This document shows, one piece after another, positions 16,962 through 26,551 of a DNA stretch of 64,000 nt (position 1 is the stretch's first letter; the number at the start of each line of letters is the position of its first letter). Under the pieces are notes generated by a model, which was not told where the DNA came from, ran no database searches, and saw nothing but the letters and a program-made list of their open reading frames with translations. Source of the stretch: Rhodospirillaceae bacterium (GTDB lineage: Bacteria > Pseudomonadota > Alphaproteobacteria > DSM-16000 > Inquilinaceae). The translations under genes were made by a program, and so were the position numbers. The stretch spans positions 84,175 to 148,174 of the forward strand of contig JACKIG010000011.1 in assembly GCA_020638595.1 (NCBI GenBank). Direction: 5' to 3'.

Positions 16962-17674
16962 TTACAACCCCAGATACCGCTCCTTCAGCGCCGGCTCGGC
17001 CAGGAAATCGCGGTTGGTGCCGTGCCAGGCGATGCGGCCTTTTTCGATGATGTAGTGGCGGTCGGCGATGCGGGTCAGGGCGTCGACGTATTTGTCGATG
17101 ACCAGGATGGACTGGCCGTCCTGTTTCAGGCGGACCAGGCATTTCCAGATCTCGGCGCGGACCAGCGGGGCGAGGCCTTCGGTGGCCTCGTCCAGCATCA
17201 GCAGCTTGGGGTTGGTCATCAGGGCGCGGCCGATGGCCAGCATCTGCTGTTCGCCGCCGGACAGCTGGCCGCCCATGTGGCGGCGGCGTTCGGCCAGGCG
17301 CGGGAAGAAGGCGAAGACGCGGTCCAGCGTCCACGGGTCGGGCCGCGCCGTCGGGTTGGCAGCCGTGGCCAGCAGGTTTTCGGCCACCGTCAGGTTGGGG
17401 AAGATCTGGCGGCCCTCCGGCACCAGGCCCAGGCCGGCGCGGGCGATGCGGTGGGCGGGCTGGCCCTGCACCGGCTGGCCTTCGATCAGTACGGTGCCGT
17501 CGCGCGGGCGCACCAGGCCGAGGATGGAGCGCAGCGTCGTGGTCTTGCCCATCCCGTTGCGGCCCAAGAGCGTGACCATCTCGCCCGCATGCACCGACAG
17601 GAAGACGCCGAACAGCGCCTGGCTCTGGCCATAGAAGCTGTGCAGGTCCTGCACGTGCAACAGGGTGTGGGCCA

Positions 17675-17675
<1 letters not shown>
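16962..17675 (-). CDS. livF: Branched-chain amino acid-type ABC transporter ATPase (LivF)
   Basis: A 237-residue ATPase of a HAAT-family importer. Walker A is GRNGMGKTT, the signature LSGGEQQMLAIGRAL, and Walker B LLMLDEATEGLAP. The usual H-loop stretch is replaced by ILVIDKYVDAL, as seen in a subset of LivF proteins. It is the last gene of the livJ-H-M-G-F order on this strand. Its ATG overlaps the livG stop. Confidence 0.93.
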
Positions 17676-18432
<757 letters not shown>

Positions 18433-18436
<4 letters not shown>

Positions 18437-19554
18437 CGGCGCTTCCGCCAGCGGCGCGGCGGCTTGCCGGGTTCCGGCTCGGGCCGCAGGTGCCGCCAGA
18501 GGGCGCCGCCGGGCACGCCGTCGATCAGGCCGGCCAGGCCGCGGCGGGCATAGAGCACGATCAGGATCAGGATCGGGCCGAGGAAGATCTTCCAGTGTTC
18601 GCCGAGGCCGGGGACCAGGCCGTCCAGCGCCTCGGGCATGAACTCCTCCAGCAGCATCAGCAGGGTGGCCCCCAGCGCCGGCCCGGCCAGCGTTCCGATG
18701 CCGCCGATCACGACCATGACGATCAGGTCGCCCGAGCGGTCCCAGCGGAGGTAGGACGGGCCGACGAACCCGGTGGCGTTGGCGAACAGGGCACCGGCCA
18801 GGCCGGCCACGGCCCCGGCGAGCACGAACGCCACCAGCTTGTAGCGATAGGTGTGGAAGCCCAGTGCGCGCGCCCGCCGCTCGTTGTCCTTGGCTGCGCG
18901 CAGGACGCGGCCGAAGCGGCTGCCGACCAGGCGGTGGGTGAGGGCGAGGAAGGCCACCAGCACCGCCAGCGCCAGATAGTAGAACGACACACGGTCGTTG
19001 AGGTCGATGGGCCAGGGCAGGGAACTGCGCTGCCACACCGCTATGCCGTCCTGGCCATTATAGCGGCGCAGCGACACCAGCAGGTAGAACAGCATCTGGG
19101 CGAACGCCAGCGTGATCATGATGAACGAGATGCCGGTGGTGCGCAGGCACACCGCGCCGATCGGCAGTGCGATCAGCCCGGCCACCAGCATCGCCAGCGG
19201 CAGCAGGACCAGGCCGTTCGTCGTTCCCGGCAACAGGCCGAGGAAGGCCGAACCGTCACCGGCATGGACGAAGGCGATGCCCACGACATAGCCGCCGATG
19301 CCGACGAAGGCGGCGTGGCCGAAGCTGACCATGCCGCCGAAACCCAGGATCAGGTTCAGGCTGGCCGCAGCCAACGCCATGATCAGGATGCGGGTGGCGA
19401 GGCTGACATAGAACGGCTCCCCCAACGCCATCGCCGCCGGCGGCAGCAGGAGCAGCAGGGCGAGCAGCACGCCATGCACGACCCGTCGGCGTCGTGCGGT
19501 CGGGGCGCCGGCGTCATCCACGGCTGGTGCCTCGATACGGGCAGGCACTGGCAA
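18433..19554 (-). CDS. livM: Branched-chain amino acid-type ABC transporter permease (LivM)
   Basis: A 373-residue permease with eight or more hydrophobic segments. It contains the LivM hallmarks NLILGFGGMVSFGHAAFVGIG near residue 75 (split by a helix) and the cytoplasmic coupling loop SRFGRVLRAAKDNERRARALGF. The C terminus ends in a basic tail. The reading frame starts with TTG at 19554. An ATG further in would lose part of the first helix, so the TTG or a nearby GTG is more likely. Confidence 0.9.
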
Positions 19555-19577
19555 GGTCCACAGCCAGACTGCGGGAG

Positions 19578-19666
19578 ATCCCCGCTTTCGCGGGGATGAC
19601 GGGTCTGCTGGGACGGGTTCGGGTCAATCCCCGCCACTTTCCCGTCGTCCCCGCGCAGGCGGGGAC
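19578..19666. repeat. Two GTCATCCCCGC-type palindromic repeats
   Basis: Two palindromes lie between livM and livH. The first, at 19578-19597, is a perfect 20-bp palindrome (ATCCCCGCTTTCGCGGGGAT) with outward TGAC. The second, at 19647-19666, has 8-bp arms GTCCCCGC and GCGGGGAC around a 4-nt centre. These resemble widespread dispersed palindromic units of many proteobacterial genomes. Their placement inside an operon could affect mRNA stability between the permease genes. Confidence 0.7.
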
Positions 19667-19727
19667 CTTGGCGGACCGTGTAAGGACGCGCCAGCGGACA
19701 GCGAGCGTCGCGAGGGCGCCCATGGCC

Positions 19728-20648
19728 TCACCCATAGGCCGGAAACAGGCCGCGGGGGCGGAATGCCAGAACGGCGGCCATCAGGATGTAGATGGACATC
19801 GATGCCAGCGACGATCCCACCCCGTCGGCCGTCGACGGGTCCAGGAACAGCTTGAACGCCGCGGGCAGCAGAACCCGGCCGAAGGTGTCGACCAGACCCA
19901 CCAGCACCGCGCCGACGAAGGCGCCCTTGATGGAGCCCAGGCCGCCGATGACGATGACGACGAAGGTCAGGATCAGGATCTGCTCGCCCATCCCCACCTC
20001 CACCGCCAGGATCGGGCCGGCCATCGCCCCGGCCAGCCCGGCCAGCCCGGCACCGAGCGCAAAGACCGCGGTGAAGATCGGGGCGATGTCGACGCCCAGG
20101 GCCGTCACCATCTCGCGGTTGCTGGCGCCGGCGCGGATGCGCATGCCCAGCCGCGTGCGGCCGATCAGGACCCAGAGGAACAGGGCCACGGCGATGCCGA
20201 CGACGATGACGGCCAGGCGAAAGGCCGGATAGGGCGCGCCGGGGATCAGCTCCACCTGGCCCGACAGGAACTCCGGCGGCGTCAGGCGCAGCGGCACCGG
20301 CCCCCAGATGATCTTCACCAGCTCGTTGAAGAACAGGATCAGGCCGAAGGTGGCCAGCACCTGGTCCAGGTGGTCGCGGCGATAGAGGGTGCGCAGCGCC
20401 ACCAGCTCCACCACCACGCCGACGGCCGCTGCCAGCGGCACTGCCACGATCAGGCCCAGGACGAAGCTGTCGAACAGCCCGGTGAACGTCGCCGTGAGAA
20501 ACGCCCCGACCATGTAGAAAGAGCCATGGGCGAGGTTGATCATGTCCATGATGCCGAAGATCAGCGTCAGCCCGGCCGCCATCAGGAACAGCATGACGCC
20601 CAGCTGCACGCCGTTCAGCGCCTGCTCGACCAGAAGCAGCCCATCCAT
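19728..20648 (-). CDS. livH: Branched-chain amino acid-type ABC transporter permease (LivH)
   Basis: A 306-residue permease with eight or nine hydrophobic segments. It begins with the LivH-type segment GLTLIFGIMDMINLAHGSFYM, split here around NLAHG, which is diagnostic for the family. The coupling region GRTRLGMRIRAGASNREMVTALG is present. It is separated from livM by about 170 bp containing palindromic repeats, and from the binding-protein gene by a hairpin. Confidence 0.93.
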   Translation of the reverse strand: MDGLLLVEQALNGVQLGVMLFLMAAGLTLIFGIMDMINLAHGSFYMVGAFLTATFTGLFDSFVLGLIVAVPLAAAVGVVVELVALRTLYRRDHLDQVLATFGLILFFNELVKIIWGPVPLRLTPPEFLSGQVELIPGAPYPAFRLAVIVVGIAVALFLWVLIGRTRLGMRIRAGASNREMVTALGVDIAPIFTAVFALGAGLAGLAGAMAGPILAVEVGMGEQILILTFVVIVIGGLGSIKGAFVGAVLVGLVDTFGRVLLPAAFKLFLDPSTADGVGSSLASMSIYILMAAVLAFRPRGLFPAYG

Positions 20649-20689
20649 CGGCCCGGCTTTCGCACTCGATTCCGCAGACGTTCAGAACG

Positions 20690-20715
20690 GCCCTCCCCCA
20701 GCAAGGGGGGAGGGC
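20690..20715 (-). terminator. GC-rich hairpin between livJ-like gene and livH
   Basis: An inverted repeat of GCCCTCCCCC and GGGGGGAGGGC arms with a 4-5 nt loop, located 9 bp past the stop of the binding-protein gene on the minus strand. There is no strong T-run, so partial termination or 3'-end protection is more likely than full termination. It would raise binding-protein expression above that of the permeases. Confidence 0.55.
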
Positions 20716-20723
20716 TCACTTGC

Positions 20724-21887
20724 TTACATGCTGCAGTCTTGCGCGTAGGCGTCGGTGTGGTCGGTGAAGACGGTGCCGGCCAGGCGGTTGGTCAGCGTCC
20801 CGTCCTCCAGCTGCACCACCTCGCGCAGATAGAAGTTCTGGATCGGGAAGTGGTTGGTGTTGAAGCGGAAGCTGCCGCGGACGGTATCGAACTGGGCCGT
20901 TTCGAAGGCGGCGATCAGGGCCTCCGTATCGTCCAGGTTGCCGCCAGCCGCGCGCACGCCCGCGTCGATCAGCAGGGCCGCATCATAGGCCTGGCTGGCA
21001 TAGAGCGAGGGTATGCGGCCGTAGCGGTCCATGAAATCCTCGACGAAGCGGAGGTTGGCGGGGTTGTCGAGGTCGGGGCTCCACTGCGCGGTGTTGTAGA
21101 CGCCGACGGCCGCCTCGCCGACGGCCCCCAGGATGTCCTGGCTGAACGAGAAGGCGGGGCCGAACAGCGGGATCTCGTCCTTCAGGCCGGCCTGTTCGTA
21201 CTGCTTGATGAAGTTGATGCCCATGCCGCCGGGCAGGAAGAAGAAGACGGCGTCGGGCTCTGCCGCGCGGATCTGCGCCAGCTCCGCGGCGTAGTCCAGC
21301 TGGCCCAGCTGCGTGTAGACCTCGCCCACCACTTCGCCGGTGTAGTAGCGCTTGAACCCCGTCAGCGAATCCTGGCCCGCCGGATAGTTCGGCGCCAGCA
21401 GGAACAGCCGCTCATAGCCGGCGTCCTGCACGTGCTGGCCCATGGCTTCGTGGTTGTTGTCGTTCTGGTAGGCAACGTTGAAGAAGTACGGGCTGCACCC
21501 TTCGCCGGCCAACGCCGACGGGCCGGCATTGGGACTGACGAACAGCACCTCGCTGCGCGCCAGGGTCGGCATGATGGCCAGCGCCAGGTTCGACCAGACG
21601 ATGCCGGTGACGATCTGCACGCCATCGCGTTCGATCATGCGGTCGGCCAGCTGTACGGCGACCTCGGGGCTGCGCTCGTCATCGCCTTCGATGACCTCGG
21701 TTTCCAGGCCGCCCATCGCGCCGCCGACATGCTCCAGCCCCAGCATGAAGCCGTCGCGGACATCGATGCCCAGGCCGGAGCCGCCGCCCGACAGCGTGGT
21801 GATCATGCCGATCTTCAGCTCCTGCGCCGATGCCGGTTGGGCCGCCATCAGCACGGCCGTGCCGGCGGCAAGGATGATTGACCTCAT
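20724..21887 (-). CDS. ABC transporter substrate-binding protein (LivJ/HAAT type)
   Basis: A 387-residue periplasmic protein with a cleavable signal (MRSIILAAGTAVLMAAQPASAQE). The type I periplasmic-binding fold begins with KIGMITTLSGGGSGLGIDVRDG. One disulfide-type Cys pair (GCSPYFF and the C-terminal QDCSM) may be present. The HAAT family transports branched-chain amino acids, amides, urea or aromatic acids. The adjacent CoA-ligase-like gene hints at an aromatic or carboxylic acid substrate, but this is inference. Confidence 0.9.
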   Translation of the reverse strand: MRSIILAAGTAVLMAAQPASAQELKIGMITTLSGGGSGLGIDVRDGFMLGLEHVGGAMGGLETEVIEGDDERSPEVAVQLADRMIERDGVQIVTGIVWSNLALAIMPTLARSEVLFVSPNAGPSALAGEGCSPYFFNVAYQNDNNHEAMGQHVQDAGYERLFLLAPNYPAGQDSLTGFKRYYTGEVVGEVYTQLGQLDYAAELAQIRAAEPDAVFFFLPGGMGINFIKQYEQAGLKDEIPLFGPAFSFSQDILGAVGEAAVGVYNTAQWSPDLDNPANLRFVEDFMDRYGRIPSLYASQAYDAALLIDAGVRAAGGNLDDTEALIAAFETAQFDTVRGSFRFNTNHFPIQNFYLREVVQLEDGTLTNRLAGTVFTDHTDAYAQDCSM

Positions 21888-21913
21888 TCGCGGTGCCTCC
21901 CAAGCATGATGTG

Positions 21914-21945
21914 TCCCGCACGGGTCCCCGGGGGCTGGTGCGGGA
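21914..21945 (-). other. Hairpin in the leader of the LivJ-type gene
   Basis: Arms TCCCGCAC (21914-21921) and GTGCGGGA (21938-21945) with a 16-nt loop lie between the ligase-like gene and the binding-protein gene. It could end the ligase transcript or shape the leader of the transporter mRNA. No T-run follows. Confidence 0.4.
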
Positions 21946-22048
21946 TGGCCATGACGGCCTGTCCGCGGGCTTCAGGGACGGGTCGGGAAAGCGGTGCCGG
22001 GCGAATGCCGGCCCGGGCGCGCAGGATTGCCTGTCCTGCCGCCGCTTT

Positions 22049-23647
22049 TCAAGCGGCTGGCAGCTTTTCCCGTTGCAGTTTTCCGCCTTCGCTGCGCGGC
22101 AGGCGTTCCATCAGGTGCAACCGCAGGGCGATCGGCGCCCCGCCAAACCCGTCCAGCATGCCGGCAATCGCGCCCTTCAGCCGGTCTTCCAGCCGCGGAT
22201 CGGGCAGGTCGCCGGCCGCCGCCACGAAGGCATGCAGTGCTGCTTCGCCGTCCGGTCCGCAGGATGCCAGCACGGCGCAGTCGGCGACGCCGCGGTGGCT
22301 CAGCAGCGTGTCCTCCAGGGTGTCGAGCGGCAGGATGCGCCCGTCCGGCAGCAGCGCGTCGTCCAGCCGGCCCAGCAGGCGCACGGCGCCCGAACCGTCG
22401 CTGACGCACAGATCCCCGGTGGCACACCAGTCCTGCCGGGTTGCCGCCGGTCGCCCATCGTCCTGCCAGACGCGCCCGCCGCTCAACCCGCGCACATGCA
22501 GCCGGCCGGGAATGTCGATGGCATTGGGCGTGCCATCCAGGGTGAACACCGATGCCTGGTAGCCGGGCAGGGGGCGCAGCGGCCCGCCCGCCTCGCCGGC
22601 CAGGATGATGCCCCCGACTTCCGTCGCCTCCACGGCGTCGGTCAACGGCGTGCCCAGGGCGGCACCGCACAGCCCCGCCGTGGTCGGCGGCAGGCGCTCG
22701 CCGGTGGAAATCGCCTTGCGCAGGGGGGGCAGGGCGCCGGCCCTGCTGCCGGCGGCGATCAGCTGGCGATAAAGCGTCGGCGTCGTCATGCACAGGGTCG
22801 CCCGGTCCTGCGCCATCGCCCGGCGCAACGTCACGGCCGTCGGCTCGGCCGCCAGATGCACCGATGCGCCCCGCGACAGCGGTGCCAGCACCATGGCCGT
22901 CAGGCCGACCGTGGTGCAGGCCGCCAGGGTGCCGCAGACCCGGTCATCCGGCCCGAGATCCAGGAACGCCGCCGTCGCGTCGACGATTGCCGCCATATCC
23001 GCGTGGCTATGCCAGGCGGCCCGGGCCGGCCCGGCGTCCCCGGTGGCGAAGGCGATGACGCACGGGTCGCCAGCGGCCGTCGCACTGGCGTCGAATGATT
23101 TCGGCTTGCCGGCCTTGCGGGCCTCCAGCGGGTCGGGGTCGGTATCGTTGAACCCGCCGTTGAAGGTGATGATGTCGGCCAGCTGGGGCACGCGCTGGCG
23201 AACCTCTTCCACCGTGCGGCTCAGCTTGGCGTCGCACAGGCACATGCGAGCGCCCGACACCTTGGCGACCCGCGCCAGCTCACGCGCGCGCAACAGCGGG
23301 GCGGCGATCACCGCCACCGCGCCGACCTTCACCACCGCCAGCCAGCAGGCCACGGCCATGGGCGAGCTGGCGGCATGCAGGATGATGCGGTCCCCGGGCT
23401 CGATGGTGAAATCGTAGGTCAGGACATGGGCGATCCGGTTCGACCGCTCGTCAAGGGCGCGGTAGGTCCATTGCGATGCCTGGTCGATCAGGCAGGCCCG
23501 GTCGGCATATCCGGCATCCATCGCGTCGCGCAGGATGCGGTCGGCGATGTTCAGGGTACCGTCGCCATGGGCAGGCACGTCGGCGGGAAACGCGATGACG
23601 GCGCCGCTGGCGGACGTTCGGTCTTCGTCGAGAGCACGGGTCGACAT
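22049..23647 (-). CDS. Acyl-CoA synthetase-like AMP-binding protein with degenerate motifs
   Basis: A 532-residue ANL-superfamily protein most like benzoate/2-aminobenzoate-CoA ligases. Visible motifs include an A5-type ATE (VEATEVGG), A7 TGD (WCATGDLCV) and an A10 lysine (PRSEGGKLQREKL). The A3 P-loop, normally TSGTTGxPKG, reads ATGDAGPARAAWHSHAD and lacks the Lys. In the A8 hinge GRxDDxxK the Lys is also missing (GRLDDALLPDGR). It may be inactive, or may bind rather than activate an acid. The ATG at 23647 was preferred over an Arg/Pro-rich extension. It lies upstream of, and collinear with, the Liv-type transporter. Confidence 0.75.
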   Translation of the reverse strand: MSTRALDEDRTSASGAVIAFPADVPAHGDGTLNIADRILRDAMDAGYADRACLIDQASQWTYRALDERSNRIAHVLTYDFTIEPGDRIILHAASSPMAVACWLAVVKVGAVAVIAAPLLRARELARVAKVSGARMCLCDAKLSRTVEEVRQRVPQLADIITFNGGFNDTDPDPLEARKAGKPKSFDASATAAGDPCVIAFATGDAGPARAAWHSHADMAAIVDATAAFLDLGPDDRVCGTLAACTTVGLTAMVLAPLSRGASVHLAAEPTAVTLRRAMAQDRATLCMTTPTLYRQLIAAGSRAGALPPLRKAISTGERLPPTTAGLCGAALGTPLTDAVEATEVGGIILAGEAGGPLRPLPGYQASVFTLDGTPNAIDIPGRLHVRGLSGGRVWQDDGRPAATRQDWCATGDLCVSDGSGAVRLLGRLDDALLPDGRILPLDTLEDTLLSHRGVADCAVLASCGPDGEAALHAFVAAAGDLPDPRLEDRLKGAIAGMLDGFGGAPIALRLHLMERLPRSEGGKLQREKLPAA

Positions 23648-23955
23648 GGCCGCATGTCTCCGGCGAGGCTCGACCGCGTGTCGGCTCCGGCACGATCGGC
23701 ACGGCTGCGCAATGCATGCCGTGCGACCCCCCCTCGGCCGGCATTCTCTGGCCGGCGACGCAATATTGGCGCTATTCCCCCGGTCCAAGGGCGCCGACCG
23801 GCATCCTTGAAACCACTTTGAGGCTAACGGCCGTTGCCGAAATGTGGCAAGGACAAATTGCAACGGCCGCGGCGGGGCGATGCCTGCATCGGCCGACCCG
23901 TTGCGTGCCCCCCGGGGGGACCGAACGGGACGCCCGGCGCAACCGGAAGGGTGCG
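23648..23955. promoter_or_regulatory. Divergent promoter region with 10-bp inverted repeat
   Basis: A 308-bp interval between the ligase-like gene and the Crp/Fnr gene. A perfect inverted repeat (CGGCCGTTGC at 23828-23837, complement at 23860-23869) encloses a 22-nt AT-richer loop, with a nested TTGCC/GGCAA pair. It may be an operator for the adjacent regulator or a leader hairpin. No firm -35/-10 pair was identified. Confidence 0.45.
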
Positions 23956-24660
23956 ATGCCGACCTTCGACAAGAAGCAGCTGATCGCCACCAACTACCTG
24001 TTCCAGGACCTGGATCCGGCGGTGCTGGACCAGATCGTGGACCTTGGGGTGACGCGCAAGCTGGGCGACGGCGAAATCCTGTTCCAGAAGGGCGACGACG
24101 GCGACGCGCTGTTCGGCGTGCTGTCCGGCAAGGTGCGGATCGTCACCGGCTCGCCCGGCGGCAAGGAGGTGCTGCTGAACATCATGGAACCGGGGGAGGT
24201 GTTCGGCGAGATCGCGCTGTTGGACGGGCTGCCGCGCACGGCCGACGCCGTCGCCATGGGGGTGACGGAATTGATGGTGATCCGCCGCGGCCAGTTCACC
24301 GACCTGCTGGAGCGCCAGCCGCGCCTGGCGGTGCACCTGCTGCAACTGGTGTGCGCACGCCTGCGCTGGGTCAGCGAGCGGATCGAGGACGTGGCCTTCC
24401 TGGCACTGCCGGCGCGGCTGGCCAAGCGGCTGCTCGGCCTGGCCGACCTCTACGGCGAGCCCAGCGATCTGGGCACCCGCATCGCCCTGCCGATCTCGCA
24501 GAGCGAGCTGGGCCAGCTGATGGGCACCAGCCGCGAGAGCATCAACAAGCACCTGCAATCCTGGCGCCGGCAGGGCTGGATCGAACTGGAACGCCGCCAC
24601 GTCACCATCCGCGACGCCGACCGCCTGCGCGAGGTGGTGGACGGCAATCTGGAGGCGTGA
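23956..24660 (+). CDS. Crp/Fnr-family transcriptional regulator
   Basis: A 234-residue regulator with an N-terminal cyclic-nucleotide-binding-type beta roll (GEVFGEIALLDGLPRTADA is the phosphate-binding cassette-like loop, with R present) and a C-terminal Crp-type HTH. The recognition helix reads TSRESINKHL, closer to the CRP R-E-x-x-x-R pattern than to the FNR E-x-x-S-R pattern. The N terminus lacks the cysteines of oxygen-sensing FNR. Ligand unknown. It is divergent from the ligase/Liv-transporter genes, which it may control, by analogy with Crp/Fnr regulators of aromatic-acid genes. Confidence 0.88.
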   Translation: MPTFDKKQLIATNYLFQDLDPAVLDQIVDLGVTRKLGDGEILFQKGDDGDALFGVLSGKVRIVTGSPGGKEVLLNIMEPGEVFGEIALLDGLPRTADAVAMGVTELMVIRRGQFTDLLERQPRLAVHLLQLVCARLRWVSERIEDVAFLALPARLAKRLLGLADLYGEPSDLGTRIALPISQSELGQLMGTSRESINKHLQSWRRQGWIELERRHVTIRDADRLREVVDGNLEA

Positions 24661-24743
24661 GGGGGCCGGGGCCCGGCACAGTCGGCCGCAGGACGCGCCC
24701 GGCGGCCTTCGCAGCCGTCGGGGTGCATCCCGTCTCGTGTGTG

Positions 24744-25232
24744 CTATTGCGCGTCGGCGGACGCGGCCGCTTCGATCCTGGCGATGTCGATCTTCTTCAT
24801 CGTCATCATGGCGTCCATTGCGCGTTTGGCCTTGGCGCGGTCCGGGTCGGTCGTCAGATCCAGCAGCCGCTTCGGCGTGATCTGCCAGGAGTGGCCCCAG
24901 CGGTCCTTGCACCAGCCGCATGCGCTCTCCTTGCCGCCGCCGCCGACGATCGCGTTCCAATAGCGATCGGTCTCTTCCTGGTTTTCGGTCAGCACCATGA
25001 AGCTGACGGCCTCGTTCGGCGTGAAGACAGGGCCGCCGTTGAGGCCCACGAACCGCTGGCCGAGCACGGTGAACTCGACGGTCAGCTCATCGCCTTCCTT
25101 GCCGCCGGGATAGGCCGACGGGGCAGCATTCACCCGGTCCACACGGCTGTCGGGAAAGGTGGCCGCATAGAACGCGGCCGCCTTGCCGGCTTCGCCGTGA
25201 TCGAACCACAGGCAGGGAACAAGGGTGGTCAT
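24744..25232 (-). CDS. VOC/PhnB-like protein (3-demethylubiquinone methyltransferase-like fold)
   Basis: A 162-residue vicinal-oxygen-chelate fold protein of the PhnB-like group. It starts MTTLVPCLWFDHGEAGKAAAFY and contains the characteristic CGWCKDRWGHSWQITPKRL segment. Despite the database name it has no shown methyltransferase activity. It is the third gene of a TetR-SRPBCC-VOC set, an arrangement often seen together in proteobacteria, with unknown function. Confidence 0.85.
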   Translation of the reverse strand: MTTLVPCLWFDHGEAGKAAAFYAATFPDSRVDRVNAAPSAYPGGKEGDELTVEFTVLGQRFVGLNGGPVFTPNEAVSFMVLTENQEETDRYWNAIVGGGGKESACGWCKDRWGHSWQITPKRLLDLTTDPDRAKAKRAMDAMMTMKKIDIARIEAAASADAQ

Positions 25233-25293
25233 CTCCGATCTCCACAGCTGTTGGGGCCCGGCTTCTTGTGGCCTTGGCGGCCCGTTGCGGGCG

Positions 25294-25737
25294 CTACTGG
25301 TTGATTTCAGGTTCGACGAGGCGTGCGAGTTTCTGCAGGCAGTCCTGCCAGCCGAGGTAGCAGGCCTCCGTCGGGATCACGTCCGGCACGCCCTGTTGTT
25401 CGATCGTCATGTCGGTGCCGACCGATACGGCCTGCAACGTCACGGTGACTTTCATTTCGCCCGGCAGGTTGGGGTCGTCGAATTCGTCCGTGTAGACAAG
25501 CCGCTGGCCCGCAACGACCTCGAGATAGGTTCCCCCAAAGGCGTGGCTGGTGCCGGTCGTGAAGTTGCGGAACGACATCCTGTGCCGGCCGCCGGCCCTG
25601 GCGTCCAATTCATGGACGGTACAGACGAATCCGAAGGGCGGAATCCAGCTGGCGATTGCGTCCGGTTCAACGAATGCCCGGTAGACCTTTTCGGGCTTGG
25701 CGGCGATGACGCGATGCAAGCGGATGGTATTCGGCAT
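25294..25737 (-). CDS. SRPBCC (AHSA1-like) domain protein
   Basis: A 147-residue START/AHSA1-type hydrophobic-pocket protein. It begins with the typical RVIAAKPEKVYRAFVEPDAIASW and continues through the VTVTLQAVSVGTDMTIEQQG beta strands to a C-terminal helix (CYLGWQDCLQKLARLVE). The family is thought to bind small hydrophobic ligands. It lies one base past the TetR stop on the same strand, so it is probably under that repressor. Confidence 0.87.
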   Translation of the reverse strand: MPNTIRLHRVIAAKPEKVYRAFVEPDAIASWIPPFGFVCTVHELDARAGGRHRMSFRNFTTGTSHAFGGTYLEVVAGQRLVYTDEFDDPNLPGEMKVTVTLQAVSVGTDMTIEQQGVPDVIPTEACYLGWQDCLQKLARLVEPEINQ

Positions 25738-25738
25738 G

Positions 25739-26377
25739 TCACTGTCCTTTCCTGTTGCGGGTGGCGCTTCCGTCGCGGCGGAACAGCAGTGTCAGGTACC
25801 GTGTGAGATGATCGATGCTGTCGGCGGCGACCGCCGCGCCGCCCTTGGCCTTGGCGAGGATGAATGCGCCCTGGAGAACGGCCTGGGTGTGCAGCGCCAG
25901 CGAGCGGGCGGTCCAATCGGGTGACATGCCCCGATCACGCATCGCCGCCGCGATATCGTCTTCCAGCGTCCGGGCGTGGCCGGTGATGCTGCGCGCGCAG
26001 GCATCGCGAATGGCCGGAACGGTTTCGTAGGTTTCCTGCACCATGGTGCCGGCGAGACACGTGAACTCGGGCACGCGGCCTTGCAGCAGTGCCTTGCGGA
26101 AATCGACATAGCCGAGGATGCGGTCGAGCGGGTCGGCGTGATCGTGATACGCAGCCCCGGCGAACAGCGCACCGGTCATGTCCGACCAGTGCTCCGCAGC
26201 GGCGACGCCGAGATCGTCCTTGCTGCGGAAGTGATGGAAGAACGCACCCTTGGTGACGCCCGCTGCCGCACATAGCTCGTCCACCGTGGTGGCCGAATAG
26301 CCTTTGGTGCGGATGATCGACAATGCGGCATCCAGCAGTTTCGCGCGGGCATCGGGTTTCGCAGCTCGGGCAGGCAT
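25739..26377 (-). CDS. TetR-family transcriptional regulator
   Basis: A 212-residue repressor. The N-terminal HTH contains the usual TVDELCAAAGVTKGAFFHHFRSK region (split), followed by a C-terminal helical ligand-binding domain. The ATG at 26377 (MPARAAKPDARAKLLDAAL) is preferred because GGAG sits about 6 bases before it; an in-frame ATG at 26389 is possible. A 28-bp palindrome immediately upstream is the likely autoregulatory operator. It heads the TetR-SRPBCC-VOC operon. Confidence 0.9.
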   Translation of the reverse strand: MPARAAKPDARAKLLDAALSIIRTKGYSATTVDELCAAAGVTKGAFFHHFRSKDDLGVAAAEHWSDMTGALFAGAAYHDHADPLDRILGYVDFRKALLQGRVPEFTCLAGTMVQETYETVPAIRDACARSITGHARTLEDDIAAAMRDRGMSPDWTARSLALHTQAVLQGAFILAKAKGGAAVAADSIDHLTRYLTLLFRRDGSATRNRKGQ

Positions 26378-26394
26378 GCCGCTCTCCATGGCGA

Positions 26395-26422
26395 ACAACA
26401 TACCGACCAGTCGGTATGTTGT
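26395..26422. promoter_or_regulatory. TetR-type operator palindrome
   Basis: Perfect 13-bp arms ACAACATACCGAC and GTCGGTATGTTGT around a 2-bp centre, just before the TetR-family gene. The ACCGACNNGTCGGT core is a common TetR-family site shape. It should make the operon autorepressed. Confidence 0.85.
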
Positions 26423-26551
26423 CAAGAAATCGTTAGATAGGTCAGCAAGTGCACCAACGCGGGGATGACCGGATCGATGGCCCCGCCGGACGACCGCCGG
26501 CGTGGCCCGGTCCCGTGTACCTTTGCCGCGCGGTGTTGCGGGGGATGGCAC

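Noticed and set aside
19494..21881. 795-codon plus-strand ORF opposite livH/livJ
   Set aside because: Shadow of the liv genes; composition rich in Gln/Arg/His repeats and no family resemblance.
23956..24660. Crp/Fnr protein as the activator of the FNR box at 39092
   Set aside because: The protein lacks N-terminal cysteines and its recognition helix is CRP-like, not FNR-like, so a different FNR should act there.
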